Below are positions 8,631 to 17,340 of a stretch of 64,000 nucleotides of DNA, in pieces. Under the pieces are notes generated by a model. The model did not search any database and was not told the DNA's origin. It was given only the letters and a program-made list of their open reading frames with translations. This DNA comes from LMUY01 sp965199095. GTDB lineage: Bacteria > Pseudomonadota > Alphaproteobacteria > Acetobacterales > Acetobacteraceae. Location of the stretch: the NCBI GenBank assembly GCA_965199095.1, contig CBDAQM010000007.1:930001-994000 (forward strand), in the 5' to 3' direction. The translations under genes were made by a program, and so were the position numbers. Each line of letters opens with the position of its first letter. Within the stretch, counting starts at the first letter, position 1.

Positions 8631-10007
8631 ATGAACCCGGCGCCCGCGCACATCACCACCGACGGCCTGTCTCCCCCACAGCTCTACTGGGCCGTCGTGG
8701 CCGTCGCGCTGGGCTTGATCATGGCGGTGCTGGACAGCGCCATCGCCAACATCGCCCTGCCGACCATTGCGCGCGACCTGCACGTGACGGATGCCGAGTC
8801 CATCTGGGTGGTCAATGCCTACCAGTTGGCGGTGACGATGGTCCTGCTGCCGCTGGCCTCGCTGGGCGAGATCATCGGCTATCGCCGGGTGCACATCTTC
8901 GGGCTGGTGCTGTTCGTCGCCGCTTCGCTACTCTGCGCCCTGTCGGGGACGCTGCTGCTGCTGACGCTCGCCCGCATCCTGCAGGGGATCGGCGCCGCCG
9001 GGATGCTGAGCGTGAACGTGGCGCTGATCCGCTTCGTCTTTCCGCGGCAGAAGCTCGGCAGCGGCATCGGCATGAACGCCATGGTCGGCTCGGTGGCGAC
9101 CGCGGTCGGCCCCACCGTGGCGTCCGTCATTTTGTCGGTGGCGCATTGGCCCTGGCTGTTCGCGGTCAACGTGCCGATCGGGTTGTTTGCCCTGGCGGTG
9201 TCGTTGCGGGCGCTGCCGCACACCGCCGCCTCCACCGCGCGGTTCGACCTTGCCAGCGCGGTGCTGAGTGCGGCGACGTTCGGCCTGCTGATCAGCGGCG
9301 TGGACGGGCTGGCGCATGGGCAGGGGGCCGTACTGGTTGCGGCCGAGCTGGCCGGCATGCTGGTGGCCGGGGTGGCGCTGGTCCGCCGGCAAACCACGCT
9401 CACCGCCCCGCTGCTGCCCGTCGACTTGCTGCGGGTGCCGCTGTTCGCCCTGTCGGTGGCGGCGGCGGTCTGCTGTTTCGCGGGGCAAGGCCTGGCCTAT
9501 GTGGCGATGCCGTTCCTGATGCAGAACACGCTGGGCTTCAGCCAGGTCAGCACCGGGCTGCTGCTGACGCCGTGGCCGCTGGCGGTGGCGCTGATCTCGC
9601 CCTTGGCCGGGCGGCTGTCCGACCGGTTCCCGCCGGCGATCCTGGGGGCGATCGGGCTGGCGGGCATGGCGGTCGGGCTGGTGCTGATGGCGACGCTGCC
9701 GGCGCATCCGCCCGATTTGGCCATCATCTGGCGGACCGGGCTGTGCGGGCTGGGCTTCGGGTTTTTCAACTCGCCCAACAACCGGGCGATGATCGGGTCC
9801 GCCCCGCCGCATCGCAGTGGCGGCGCCAGCGGCATGGTCGCGACCGCGCGCCTGCTGGGGCAGACGACCGGGGCTGCGTTGGTCGCGCTGTGCTTCGAAC
9901 TGACGCCCTTGCACGGCGCCCCGGCCGCGCTGTTCGTGGGCGCGGCGTTCGCCGGCGCGGCGGCGCTGGCCAGCCTGATGCGAACGGCGGCGCCGAAACA
10001 GGTTTGA
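8631..10007 (+). CDS. MFS transporter, DHA2 (14-helix) multidrug family
   Basis: A 458-residue permease. The N-terminus has the DHA2 motif LDSAIANIALPTIARDL followed by WVVNAYQLAVTMVLLPLASL, as in SmvA/EmrB/QacA-type exporters, and LARILQGIGAAGM in helix 4. Hydrophobic helices continue to the end. Proton-driven export of cationic or lipophilic compounds is the family role; the substrate is not inferable. ATG start preceded by GAAGG. No regulator is adjacent. Confidence 0.88.
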   Translation: MNPAPAHITTDGLSPPQLYWAVVAVALGLIMAVLDSAIANIALPTIARDLHVTDAESIWVVNAYQLAVTMVLLPLASLGEIIGYRRVHIFGLVLFVAASLLCALSGTLLLLTLARILQGIGAAGMLSVNVALIRFVFPRQKLGSGIGMNAMVGSVATAVGPTVASVILSVAHWPWLFAVNVPIGLFALAVSLRALPHTAASTARFDLASAVLSAATFGLLISGVDGLAHGQGAVLVAAELAGMLVAGVALVRRQTTLTAPLLPVDLLRVPLFALSVAAAVCCFAGQGLAYVAMPFLMQNTLGFSQVSTGLLLTPWPLAVALISPLAGRLSDRFPPAILGAIGLAGMAVGLVLMATLPAHPPDLAIIWRTGLCGLGFGFFNSPNNRAMIGSAPPHRSGGASGMVATARLLGQTTGAALVALCFELTPLHGAPAALFVGAAFAGAAALASLMRTAAPKQV

Positions 10008-10075
10008 ACGGCGGACTCAAGGCGGCCTTGCCGACCATAAGCAGCAGCACGAACCAAAAAGAGGCGGAGGATTTT

Positions 10076-10636
10076 TTGGCGCCACGACCACAGATCATCA
10101 TACTGAACGGCGTAGGCAGCGTTGGAAAAAGCTCCACGGCGAAGGCGCTTCAGGCAATCACGTCAAAGCCGTTCCTGCACGTGGCGATGGACGCCTTCTT
10201 GGACATGCTGCCAGCGAAGATGCTCGCCCACCCGGACGGCTTGCTGCTTGAGGCGGCGTGGGAGAATGGCAAACCCGTCGTTGCCGTAAGGACCGGGCCG
10301 GTTCTTGAGCGTGCCATGCGCGGGATGCGGCACGCCGTCGCTGCCTTGGCCGAGCAAGGCAACAACCTCATCGTTGATGAGGTCATGCTCGACGCTCGGA
10401 CAGCGCAGGATTACCGCGACCTGCTACAATCCTACGATCTTCACCTGGTTGGCCTCGTTGCCCCGCTGGAGGTGCTTGAAGCACGGGAGCGCGAACGTGG
10501 TGACCGGCAGATCGGCCTCGCGCGCGGGCAGTATGGCTTGGTCCATCGCGGTATCAGCTACGACTTGGAGGTGGACACCGCGGCGGCGGCGGCATCTGAA
10601 TGCGCTCGGATGATCCGCGACGCTTTCGGGCTTTAG
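10076..10636 (+). CDS. Chloramphenicol-phosphotransferase-like P-loop kinase
   Basis: A 186-residue protein with Walker A GVGSVGKSS (12-20) and VAMDAFLDMLP, which carries an Asp (39) at the place of the catalytic Asp of chloramphenicol 3-O-phosphotransferase (CPT). IVDEVML resembles the CPT Walker B region and the later LEARERERGDRQIGLARGQ the lid/Arg segment. CPT is about 178 residues. Start is TTG with GGAGG five bases upstream. The family includes self-resistance kinases and many of unknown substrate, so antibiotic phosphorylation is only one possibility. Base composition is less GC-rich than the flanking genes. Confidence 0.72.
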   Translation: MAPRPQIIILNGVGSVGKSSTAKALQAITSKPFLHVAMDAFLDMLPAKMLAHPDGLLLEAAWENGKPVVAVRTGPVLERAMRGMRHAVAALAEQGNNLIVDEVMLDARTAQDYRDLLQSYDLHLVGLVAPLEVLEARERERGDRQIGLARGQYGLVHRGISYDLEVDTAAAAASECARMIRDAFGL

Positions 10637-10743
10637 TCTAAACCACAAAGCCAGCGCGCCCTTTATGCTGCTTGCCGGCGACAGGGCTTGTTCGACACCC
10701 TGGTCAAAGCGATAGCTTGCCCGACACGTCGTAAGGTCCGCGC

Positions 10744-11367
10744 ATGTTCTCGATCCTCACCGAAACCCTGGCCGGATTGCGCACACGCTACGCCGAACCG
10801 CACCGTGTCTATCACGGCCAAGCCCATATCGACGCCTTGCTGCGTGGCCTGGCCCATGAGGGGTGCCAGGTCCGGAACAAGGCGGCCGTCGAACTCGCGG
10901 TCTGGTACCACGACGCCATCTACGACCCGGCCGCCGCCGACAACGAGGCCCGTAGCGCCGACCTGCTGGTGACCGAGCTGCACGGATTGGCTGATCCATG
11001 CGTGATCGACGCAGCCGCAGCACTGGTCCGCGCGACGGCCGGGCATGAGCTGCCGCAGGAGTTCCCGCAGGACTGGCGGGACGATGCGGCCATTTTCCTT
11101 GATCTTGACATGGCCGTGCTCGGCGCCCCGCCTGCCGAGTATGACGCCTACGAGGCGGGGATCGCCGCGGAGTACATCCCGGTGTATGGCCGAGACCGCT
11201 TCCTCGCTGGCCGGGCGGCGTTCCTGCGAGGCATGCTGGGGCGCGGGCGGCTGTTCCATACCGAGCACTTCCACCAACGCCTGGACACGCTCGCACGCGC
11301 TAACCTGCAGCGGGGATTGCAGGGGCATGTGATGATGCGTCCCCAGACAGCGGCAGTTCCAAAGTAG
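10744..11367 (+). CDS. HD-domain predicted metal-dependent phosphohydrolase (COG4339 type)
   Basis: A 207-residue protein. PHRVYHGQAHI near residues 19-29 and the HD dyad VWYHDAIYDP (H56-D57) match the COG4339 branch of the HD superfamily; FLDLDMAVLGAP carries a further conserved acidic motif. These proteins bind metals and probably hydrolyse phosphate esters; the substrate is unknown. The stop codon lies inside the left REP-like repeat that begins at 11364. Confidence 0.82.
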   Translation: MFSILTETLAGLRTRYAEPHRVYHGQAHIDALLRGLAHEGCQVRNKAAVELAVWYHDAIYDPAAADNEARSADLLVTELHGLADPCVIDAAAALVRATAGHELPQEFPQDWRDDAAIFLDLDMAVLGAPPAEYDAYEAGIAAEYIPVYGRDRFLAGRAAFLRGMLGRGRLFHTEHFHQRLDTLARANLQRGLQGHVMMRPQTAAVPK

Positions 11368-11394
11368 GGTGCAATGCGCTTTGGCATTGCACCA
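11364..11394 (+). repeat. Left REP-like palindrome flanking the RAYT
   Basis: A 31-base imperfect palindrome: GGTGCAATG and CATTGCACC arms around a short GC-rich centre. It is the exact reverse complement of the copy at 12035-12065. It overlaps the stop codon of the HD-hydrolase gene. Confidence 0.85.
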
Positions 11395-11461
11395 TCACCA
11401 TTGCCAACACGGATCACCCAAGACAGGGTACATTACGATATCGGCGCGGAGCCTTGCCCAG

Positions 11462-11998
11462 ATGCCCGAGTACAGGCGCAACCGCGTGCCCGGCGCCACG
11501 TTTTTCTTTACCGTCAACCTACTCGACCGCCGCTCCGACCTCCTCGTCAGCCATATCGAACTGCTCCGCGCATGCGTCGGCCGGGTTCGCCACCTGATGC
11601 CGTTCTACATCGATGCGTGGGTGGTGCTGCCCGACCATATGCATGCCCTCTGGACCCTTCCCGAAGGCGACGCGAATTTTTCCCAACGCTGGCAGGCGAT
11701 CAAAATGTCCTTTTCCAAAGCGATCAACCCGGCGGAACGTCTCTGCGCCAGTCGCCGGGTGCGCGGCGAACGCGGCATCTGGCAGCGACGCTTCTGGGAA
11801 CACACCATCCGTGACGAGCAAGACTACGCAAGCCACGTCGACTATATCCACTTCAATCCGGTCAAGCATGGCCTTGCGCCATCCGCTGCGGCCTGGCCCT
11901 ACTCCAGCTTTCACCGCGCCGTAGCCCGGGGTCAGTATCCGAGTTCATGGAGTTTGGACGGGAGCGACGACGGGGCCAAGGGCGAACGATCACGGTGA
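11462..11998 (+). CDS. REP-associated tyrosine transposase (RAYT, IS200/IS605-like HUH family)
   Basis: A 178-residue protein starting at MPEYRRNRVPGATFFFTVNL. Hallmarks of the Y1/HUH fold are VVLPDHMHALWTLP (the His-x-His metal site) and YIHFNPVKHGL near the C-terminus, with candidate catalytic Tyr residues in DEQDYASHVDYIHF. RAYTs are single-copy domesticated relatives of IS200/IS605 transposases that bind and cleave REP hairpins. The gene lies between two exact inverted palindromes, the classical RAYT arrangement. An upstream in-frame start at 11369 lies inside the left repeat and was rejected. Confidence 0.92.
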   Translation: MPEYRRNRVPGATFFFTVNLLDRRSDLLVSHIELLRACVGRVRHLMPFYIDAWVVLPDHMHALWTLPEGDANFSQRWQAIKMSFSKAINPAERLCASRRVRGERGIWQRRFWEHTIRDEQDYASHVDYIHFNPVKHGLAPSAAAWPYSSFHRAVARGQYPSSWSLDGSDDGAKGERSR

Positions 11999-12034
11999 GA
12001 CAAGTTTGACGGTTGCGGATTTTATTTTCGGCAG

Positions 12035-12065
12035 TGGTGCAATGCCAAAGCGCATTGCACCCTAC
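12035..12065 (-). repeat. Right REP-like palindrome flanking the RAYT
   Basis: The exact inverted copy of 11364-11394, 31 of 31 bases. Both arms can form a 9-bp stem. It sits between the RAYT stop and the 3' end of the convergent flavoprotein gene. Confidence 0.85.
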
Positions 12066-12087
12066 TCTGGCTAAGGCAGCGTCGGCC

Positions 12088-13221
12088 CTAAGCAGCCTGC
12101 CGGTGCCAACTCGGCCGCGCCACCTGGCCGGCCGCCAACGCCGGGAGGTCGGCGGCGTTCATCTCCCCGGTGATGGCGCGGGCGACCAGCTCGCCCATCA
12201 GCGAGCCCAGCTTGAACCCGTGGCCGGAGCAGGCGCTGATCACCCAGCCGGCGGCGCCGGTGGGGCGGACCTGGAATTCCTCCTGGTCGTGCACGGTGTA
12301 GAAGCAGGCCCGGCGCTCCAGCACCGTGTAGCGCTCCAGGTCGCGGTAGGCGGCGTGGGCGCTGGGCCACAGCCGGTGCAAATCCTCGTCGGTGGCGCGG
12401 CGGTGGTCGTCCGGGTCGCCGGTGCGGGAGAACACGTGGTCGCCGATCTTCAGCCGGGTGCCGCGGCGGGGCGGCAAAGTGTACAGCCCGCCATCCGGCG
12501 AGCGGTCCAGCAGCACCGGCGCCTCCGCCCAGGCCTGCGCCAGCGCCGGGGGCGGCGACAGGTAGAGCACCGCCTGCCGCGACGGCACCACCACCTCCCG
12601 CAGGCCGGGCACCAGCCGGTCGGCCCATGCGCCGGCCGCGACCACCACCGTATCCCCGCTATACGTGCGGCCGTTCTTCACCAGCGTGCCCCGCTCCGGG
12701 TCCACCTCGGTCACCTTGCTGCCGGCATGCATTGTCACACCCAGCCGGCCAAGCAGCACGACCAGGTCGGTCAGGATGCGTGCGGGGAACAGCATGCCGG
12801 CGCCGTCCGTCTCCACCACCCGGACCAGCCCGTCCGGCCGCACCATCGGGAAGCGCCGCTCCACCTGGTCCAGCTGCACGTCGCGGTAGCCGATGCCCAT
12901 GTCGTCCAGCGAGCGGGCGACGCCGTCGTACCAATCGTCCCGATTGCGCAGGAAATAGACGGCGCCGCACGGCTCGTAATGCGACGTGCCAGTCGCCTGC
13001 CAAAGCTGCTCCCATACCCGGAACGCCTCCGGCATCAACTGCGCGTACCCCTCCATCCGGCCATAGGCGTGGCGGATGATGCGGTGCTCGTCGTAGGAGG
13101 AGGCCAGCGGGTTGGGCAGCGGCCCCTGCTCGAACAACTCGACCTGGACGCCGCGCCGGGCGAGCGCCCAGGCGGTGGACAGGCCGGCGATGCCGCCCCC
13201 GACGATCAGGGCCTTGGTCAT
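12088..13221 (-). CDS. FAD-dependent amine oxidase, monomeric sarcosine oxidase / MTOX-like
   Basis: A 377-residue flavoprotein of the DAO superfamily. The N-terminus KALIVGGGIAGLSTAWALA is the FAD-binding GxGxxG fold and VVVAAGAWADRLVP the second FAD motif; SACSGHGFKLG near the C-terminus matches the stretch around the cofactor in sarcosine oxidase and N-methyltryptophan oxidase, as does the length. Expected reaction: oxidative N-demethylation or deamination of an N-methylated amino acid with O2. The start is the ATG after GAGGAG. It diverges from the Rieske oxygenase gene. Confidence 0.82.
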   Translation of the reverse strand: MTKALIVGGGIAGLSTAWALARRGVQVELFEQGPLPNPLASSYDEHRIIRHAYGRMEGYAQLMPEAFRVWEQLWQATGTSHYEPCGAVYFLRNRDDWYDGVARSLDDMGIGYRDVQLDQVERRFPMVRPDGLVRVVETDGAGMLFPARILTDLVVLLGRLGVTMHAGSKVTEVDPERGTLVKNGRTYSGDTVVVAAGAWADRLVPGLREVVVPSRQAVLYLSPPPALAQAWAEAPVLLDRSPDGGLYTLPPRRGTRLKIGDHVFSRTGDPDDHRRATDEDLHRLWPSAHAAYRDLERYTVLERRACFYTVHDQEEFQVRPTGAAGWVISACSGHGFKLGSLMGELVARAITGEMNAADLPALAAGQVARPSWHRQAA

Positions 13222-13262
13222 GGCTGCACTCCTCACCCGCGGCGGGCATGATCCGACCGGCG

Positions 13263-13277
13263 GTTGCTTGGGGCAAC
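13263..13277. promoter_or_regulatory. Candidate operator: GTTGC-N5-GCAAC inverted repeat
   Basis: In the 146-base divergent gap between the flavoprotein and the Rieske oxygenase, a 5-bp perfect inverted repeat with a 5-base spacer is visible. Its location suggests a shared control site. No regulator gene is in the cluster, and such a short repeat can occur by chance. Confidence 0.25.
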
Positions 13278-13367
13278 GCATAAAATGAGGGTGCGAGGGT
13301 AAAATATGGTGTAAGTCTTCGCCACAGTGCTGTGCCTGCGCTGGTTGCAGCGCCGAGGGAGGCCGTT

Positions 13368-14576
13368 TTGCTCGATCTGTCCCGTATCCGCGCCCTGCTG
13401 GACCAACGCCGCGACGGCCACACGCTGCCCCAGGCCTTCTACAACGACCCCGATATCCTCCGCTTCGACATGGAGGCGATTTACGGCCGGAGTTGGATCA
13501 TGGTCGGCTTCGAGGTGGAGTTGCCGGAGCCCGGTAGCACGCTGGCGACCACCGTCGGGCGCAACCCGGTGGTCGTGGTGCGCGGGCGGGACGGGGAGTT
13601 GCGCGCGTTCCACAACTCCTGCCGTCACCGCGGCGCCCAAATCTGCGCGCCGGGCGCGGCGCGGCGGCCGCGGCTGGTCTGCCCCTATCACCAATGGTCG
13701 TACGACCTGGAGGGCCGGCTGGTGAACGCACCCCGCATGCCCGACTGGTTTGCCCCGTCCGAGCACAGTCTGCGCCCCGTGGCGCTGCGGACCGTCGCCG
13801 GCACCGTCTATATCTGCCTCGCCGATGACCCGCCCGATTTCGACGACTTCCACGACGCGTTCGCGCCGATGCTGGCGCCGCACCAGCTCCACCGGGCGAA
13901 ACTGGCGCACGAGATGACGCTGGTGGAGCGGGCGAATTGGAAGCTGGTGATGGAGAACGCGCGCGAGTGCTACCATTGCACGACCAACCACCCCGAGCTG
14001 TCGGTGACGTTCCCGGTCGGCCGCCGCGCGCTGAGCGAGGAGGAGCAGGCGGACATCAACAGCAGCTTCGCCGCCCGCATGGCGGAGCAGGGACTGCCCT
14101 CCGACCCGGTGGAAGGGGCGTGGTGGCAGGCGGGCCGGTTCTCGCTCAATCCCGGCACGCGCTCGATGACGTTCGACGGACAGCCCTGCGTCGCCAAGCC
14201 GATCCTCGACGTCGGCAACGGCGATGTCGGCTCGCTGCGCTGGGCGCTGGAGCCGCATAGCTTCGCGCATGCCGTGGGCGACTACGTGTTCATGTTCAGC
14301 GCCATGCCGACGGGGCCGGAGGAGACGGTGGTGACGGCGAAATGGCTGGTGAGCCAGGATGCGGTCGAGGGCGTCGACTACACCGTGCCGGGCCTGACGG
14401 AGCTGTGGGACAAGACCAACCTGCAGGACCGGGCGCTGGCGGAAAACAACCAGCGCGGCGTCAACTCCGTGGGGTTCGTGCCCGGCCCGTATTCCGAGAA
14501 CGCCGAGTCGCTGGTGCTGCGCTTCGTGGATTGGTACTGCGCCAAGGCGCGCAGCTATGTCGACGCCCATGGCTAG
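13368..14576 (+). CDS. Rieske aromatic-ring-hydroxylating-type oxygenase, alpha subunit (GbcA/CntA-like)
   Basis: A 402-residue oxygenase. The Rieske [2Fe-2S] ligands are in NSCRHRGAQ and LVCPYHQWSYD (C-x-H ... C-x2-H). The catalytic domain has ENARECYHCTTNHPEL, carrying the two mononuclear-iron His residues. This short-linker type resembles oxygenases acting on quaternary amines (glycine betaine, stachydrine, carnitine) more than ring dioxygenases. Start chosen at TTG 13368 because GAGGGAGG lies five bases upstream; GTG at 13332 is in frame but lacks one. No reductase component gene follows. Confidence 0.85.
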   Translation: MLDLSRIRALLDQRRDGHTLPQAFYNDPDILRFDMEAIYGRSWIMVGFEVELPEPGSTLATTVGRNPVVVVRGRDGELRAFHNSCRHRGAQICAPGAARRPRLVCPYHQWSYDLEGRLVNAPRMPDWFAPSEHSLRPVALRTVAGTVYICLADDPPDFDDFHDAFAPMLAPHQLHRAKLAHEMTLVERANWKLVMENARECYHCTTNHPELSVTFPVGRRALSEEEQADINSSFAARMAEQGLPSDPVEGAWWQAGRFSLNPGTRSMTFDGQPCVAKPILDVGNGDVGSLRWALEPHSFAHAVGDYVFMFSAMPTGPEETVVTAKWLVSQDAVEGVDYTVPGLTELWDKTNLQDRALAENNQRGVNSVGFVPGPYSENAESLVLRFVDWYCAKARSYVDAHG

Positions 14577-14627
14577 CGGCACGGTGATTGCTTCGTCATG
14601 CTGCCGCACCCGGAAGGAAGACGCTGA

Positions 14628-16280
14628 ATGAGCCGTGCCACCGAGTTCCTGGACCGGCTGCGGCGCGGGTCCGGCGCGCTGCAGAACCACGTGGTGGATG
14701 AGTTCCTGGCCGGGCGGATCGACCGCCGCGGCCTGCTGATGCATGGCGCCCGGGTCGGGCTGGCGGCGCCGTTGCTGGGCGGGCTGCTGGGCGTGGCCCC
14801 GCTGCGGCAGGCACGGGCGCAGGGCAAGGCGGGCGCCACCATCCGCGTCGCCGGCGCGATGCCGACGACGGCGATCAACCCGGTGACGGTCGCCAACACC
14901 GGCGGCCTGCTGATGCTGATGCAAACCGGCGAGTTCCTGGTGCGGGACGCGCCGAACCTGGTGCTGCAACCCTGCCTGGCGCTGAGTTGGAAGCCGAACG
15001 ACGACGGCAGCGTCTGGACCTTCGCGCTGCGGCCCAACGTCAAGTTCCACAACGGCAAGACGCTCACCGCCGCCGACGTGGTGGCCACGATGGACCGGCT
15101 GTCCGACCCGAAGAACGGGTCGAACGCGCTGTCGGCGTTTCGCGGCGTGCTGACGAAGGGCGGCACGACCGCGGTCGACGACCTGACCGTGGCGTTCCAC
15201 CTGGAGGCGCCGAACGGCAACTTCCCCTATTTGGTGTCGTCGGACAACTACAACGCGATCATCCTGCCGGCCGAGTACGACGGGGATTTCGAGAAGAATT
15301 TCCTCGCCACCGGCCCGTTCAAGCTCGAGCGCTTCACGCCCAAGGTCGGCGCCAGCTTCGTGCGCAACCCGGACTATTGGGGCGGACCGGTGCTGCCCGC
15401 GCGGACCGAGTTCACCTTCTTCGCCGACCAGCAATCCCAGGTGCTGGCGCTGCAAGGCAACCAGGTGGACGTGATCGCCCAGGTGGCGGTGCAAGGGGCG
15501 CAGGGCCTGCTGAACGACCCCGACGTGAAGCTGATCAAGCTGCGGTCCTCCGCGGTGCGCGAACTGCATATCCGCAACGACGTGCCGAAATTCGCCGACA
15601 AGCGGGTGCGCCAGGCGATGGCGTTGACGCTGGACCGGCCGGCCATTGTCGCCGGGCTGTTCCGCGGCAATGCCGACCTCGGCAACGATTCCCCGATCGC
15701 GCCGATCTACCCGTCCAACGACCCCACCGTGCCGCAGCGGAAAAAGGACATCGAGCGCGCAAGGGCGCTGATGGCGGAGGCCGGAGCGGCCAACGGGTTC
15801 GAGGCGACGTTGACCTGCGAGCGCACGCAGGAAATCCCCGACTACGCCGTGCTGATGCAGAATTCCTGCGCCGCCATCGGCATCAAGCTGACCCTCAAGA
15901 TTGAGGACCAGGGCGCCTATTACGGCTCGGCCAAGTTCGGCACGTCCGATTGGCTGGATTCGGAAATGGGCATCACCTCCTACGGCCATCGCGGCATCCC
16001 GAACGTGCTGCTGAACGCGCCGTTGGTCAGCACCGGGACGTGGAACGCGTCGCATTTCAAGAACCTGGACTACGACAAGCTGGTCGCCGAGTATGTCGCC
16101 GCCACCGACCTCGGCGTGCAGCGGGCGACGGCGGGCAAGATCGACCGCCTGCTGCTGGATGAAACGCCCAGCATTTTCTCCTATTTCTACAACCAGCTCA
16201 CCGCGACCAGCGCCGACGTGTCGGGGGTGGAGCCGACCGCGATCAGCCAGTTGTTCCTCCAGCACGCCACCATTGCGTAG
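14628..16280 (+). CDS. ABC transporter substrate-binding protein, peptide/opine type (SBP family 5)
   Basis: A 550-residue binding protein. A Tat-like signal is seen at DRRGLLMHGARVGLAAPLLG (about 33-52), ending at ARAQG. The mature part has the family-5 pattern: WTFALRPNVKFHNGKTLTAADVV, LATGPFKLERF, and KRVRQAMALTLDRPAIVAG. It starts after GGAAGGAAG and opens a transporter operon with two permeases and a double ATPase. Ligand is probably a peptide, opine or betaine-like amine, inferred from the flanking oxidases. Confidence 0.88.
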   Translation: MSRATEFLDRLRRGSGALQNHVVDEFLAGRIDRRGLLMHGARVGLAAPLLGGLLGVAPLRQARAQGKAGATIRVAGAMPTTAINPVTVANTGGLLMLMQTGEFLVRDAPNLVLQPCLALSWKPNDDGSVWTFALRPNVKFHNGKTLTAADVVATMDRLSDPKNGSNALSAFRGVLTKGGTTAVDDLTVAFHLEAPNGNFPYLVSSDNYNAIILPAEYDGDFEKNFLATGPFKLERFTPKVGASFVRNPDYWGGPVLPARTEFTFFADQQSQVLALQGNQVDVIAQVAVQGAQGLLNDPDVKLIKLRSSAVRELHIRNDVPKFADKRVRQAMALTLDRPAIVAGLFRGNADLGNDSPIAPIYPSNDPTVPQRKKDIERARALMAEAGAANGFEATLTCERTQEIPDYAVLMQNSCAAIGIKLTLKIEDQGAYYGSAKFGTSDWLDSEMGITSYGHRGIPNVLLNAPLVSTGTWNASHFKNLDYDKLVAEYVAATDLGVQRATAGKIDRLLLDETPSIFSYFYNQLTATSADVSGVEPTAISQLFLQHATIA

Positions 16281-16322
16281 CGGCACGCGTGAACCCGGCC
16301 AACCTCCCTCCTGTCCGTAAAA

Positions 16323-16343
16323 CCCTCTCCCTCTGGGAGAGGG
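16323..16343. repeat. CCCTCTCCC/GGGAGAGGG hairpin repeat
   Basis: A 9-bp perfect stem with a 3-base loop in the 97-base gap between the binding protein and the first permease. It is one of several copies in intergenic DNA here. It might attenuate transcription between the abundant binding protein and the membrane genes, but no T-run follows. Confidence 0.6.
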
Positions 16344-16377
16344 AGACTTAAACCCGGTGGGAGGGGGTTAACGGACC

Positions 16378-17340
16378 GTGCCAGCCCTCGCGCGCAGGGT
16401 GCTGCAACGGTTGGCAGCGGGGGTGGTCACGCTGCTGCTGCTGAGCGTGGTGGTGTTCGTCGGCGCGCAGTTGCTGCCGGGCGATTTGGGCCGCGCCATC
16501 CTGGGCCCGCTGGCCGACCCGGAGGCGGTCGCCGCGCTGAACCACCAGATCGGCACGGATCGGCCGCTGCTGGTGCAATATGGCGACTGGATTGGCCATT
16601 TCCTCCTGGGCGACATGGGGCAATCCTATGCCTTCCGCTCCCCGGCGGCGCCCTTCGTGCTGCGCGCGCTGGGCAATTCGCTGAAGCTGGCGGCGGTGGC
16701 CTTCGTCATCGTCGTGCCGCTGTCCATCGCCGGCGGCGCCTATGCCGCGGCACGGGTGGGCCGCTGGCAGGACCGTGTGATCTCCGTCACCGGCCTGTCG
16801 CTGACGGTGGTGCCGGAGTTCGTGTCCTCGATCGCGTTCATCCTGGTGTTGGGCGTCTGGCTGCATTGGCTGCCGATTTCCGCCGGCACGCGGCCCGGCA
16901 CGCCGGCGCTGGAGCAGTTGCGCCACCTGATCCTGCCGGCGCTGCCGCTGGTGCTGGTGCTGTTCGGCTATTTCGCCCGCATGGCGCGCGCCGGCACGTT
17001 GCAGGCGCTGGATGCGGATTACACTCGCACCGCCGTGCTGAAGGGGCTGCCGCGGCACACCGTTATCCTGCGCCACGTGCTGCGCAACGCGCTGCTGCCC
17101 ACCATCACGGTCATCGCGACGCAGCTTGGCTACCTGATCGGCGGCCTGGTGGTGGTGGAGACGCTGTTCCGCTACCAGGGCATCGGCAGCCTGATCCTGA
17201 GCGCCGCGAAGGGAAAGGACTTTCCTATGCTGGAGGCCGGGGTCCTGGTGGTCGGCACGGTCTATGTGCTGGCGACGCTGCTGGCTGACCTACTGTACAC
17301 CGCACTCGACCCGCGGCTGCGCACGGGCGCCGCACAGTGA
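16378..17340 (+). CDS. ABC transporter permease (DppB type)
   Basis: A 320-residue inner-membrane permease with about six helices. The N-terminal segment has LAAGVVTLLLLSVVVFVGAQ and the Asp-Pro-rich loop typical of DppB/OppB; the EAA loop is at DADYTRTAVLKGLPRHTVI and the C-terminus contains VVVETLFRYQGIGSLI. GTG start. Its stop overlaps the GTG start of the next permease. Confidence 0.9.
   Translation: MPALARRVLQRLAAGVVTLLLLSVVVFVGAQLLPGDLGRAILGPLADPEAVAALNHQIGTDRPLLVQYGDWIGHFLLGDMGQSYAFRSPAAPFVLRALGNSLKLAAVAFVIVVPLSIAGGAYAAARVGRWQDRVISVTGLSLTVVPEFVSSIAFILVLGVWLHWLPISAGTRPGTPALEQLRHLILPALPLVLVLFGYFARMARAGTLQALDADYTRTAVLKGLPRHTVILRHVLRNALLPTITVIATQLGYLIGGLVVVETLFRYQGIGSLILSAAKGKDFPMLEAGVLVVGTVYVLATLLADLLYTALDPRLRTGAAQ

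Noticed and set aside
11364..12065. Repeats flanking the RAYT as terminal repeats of a complete IS element
   Set aside because: They are palindromes related to dispersed single copies elsewhere, and the RAYT is shorter than and different from DDE-type IS transposases; no target duplication is seen.
13355..13362. Whether the Rieske gene begins at GTG 13332
   Set aside because: The strong GAGGGAGG site places the start at TTG 13368; the extra residues do not resemble the family.
13233..16286. A very long open frame on the minus strand (over 1000 codons), also at 2298-4844 and 5181-6938
   Set aside because: These are third-position shadows of the well-supported plus-strand genes in high-GC DNA: repetitive His/Arg/Gln-rich translations without any motif.
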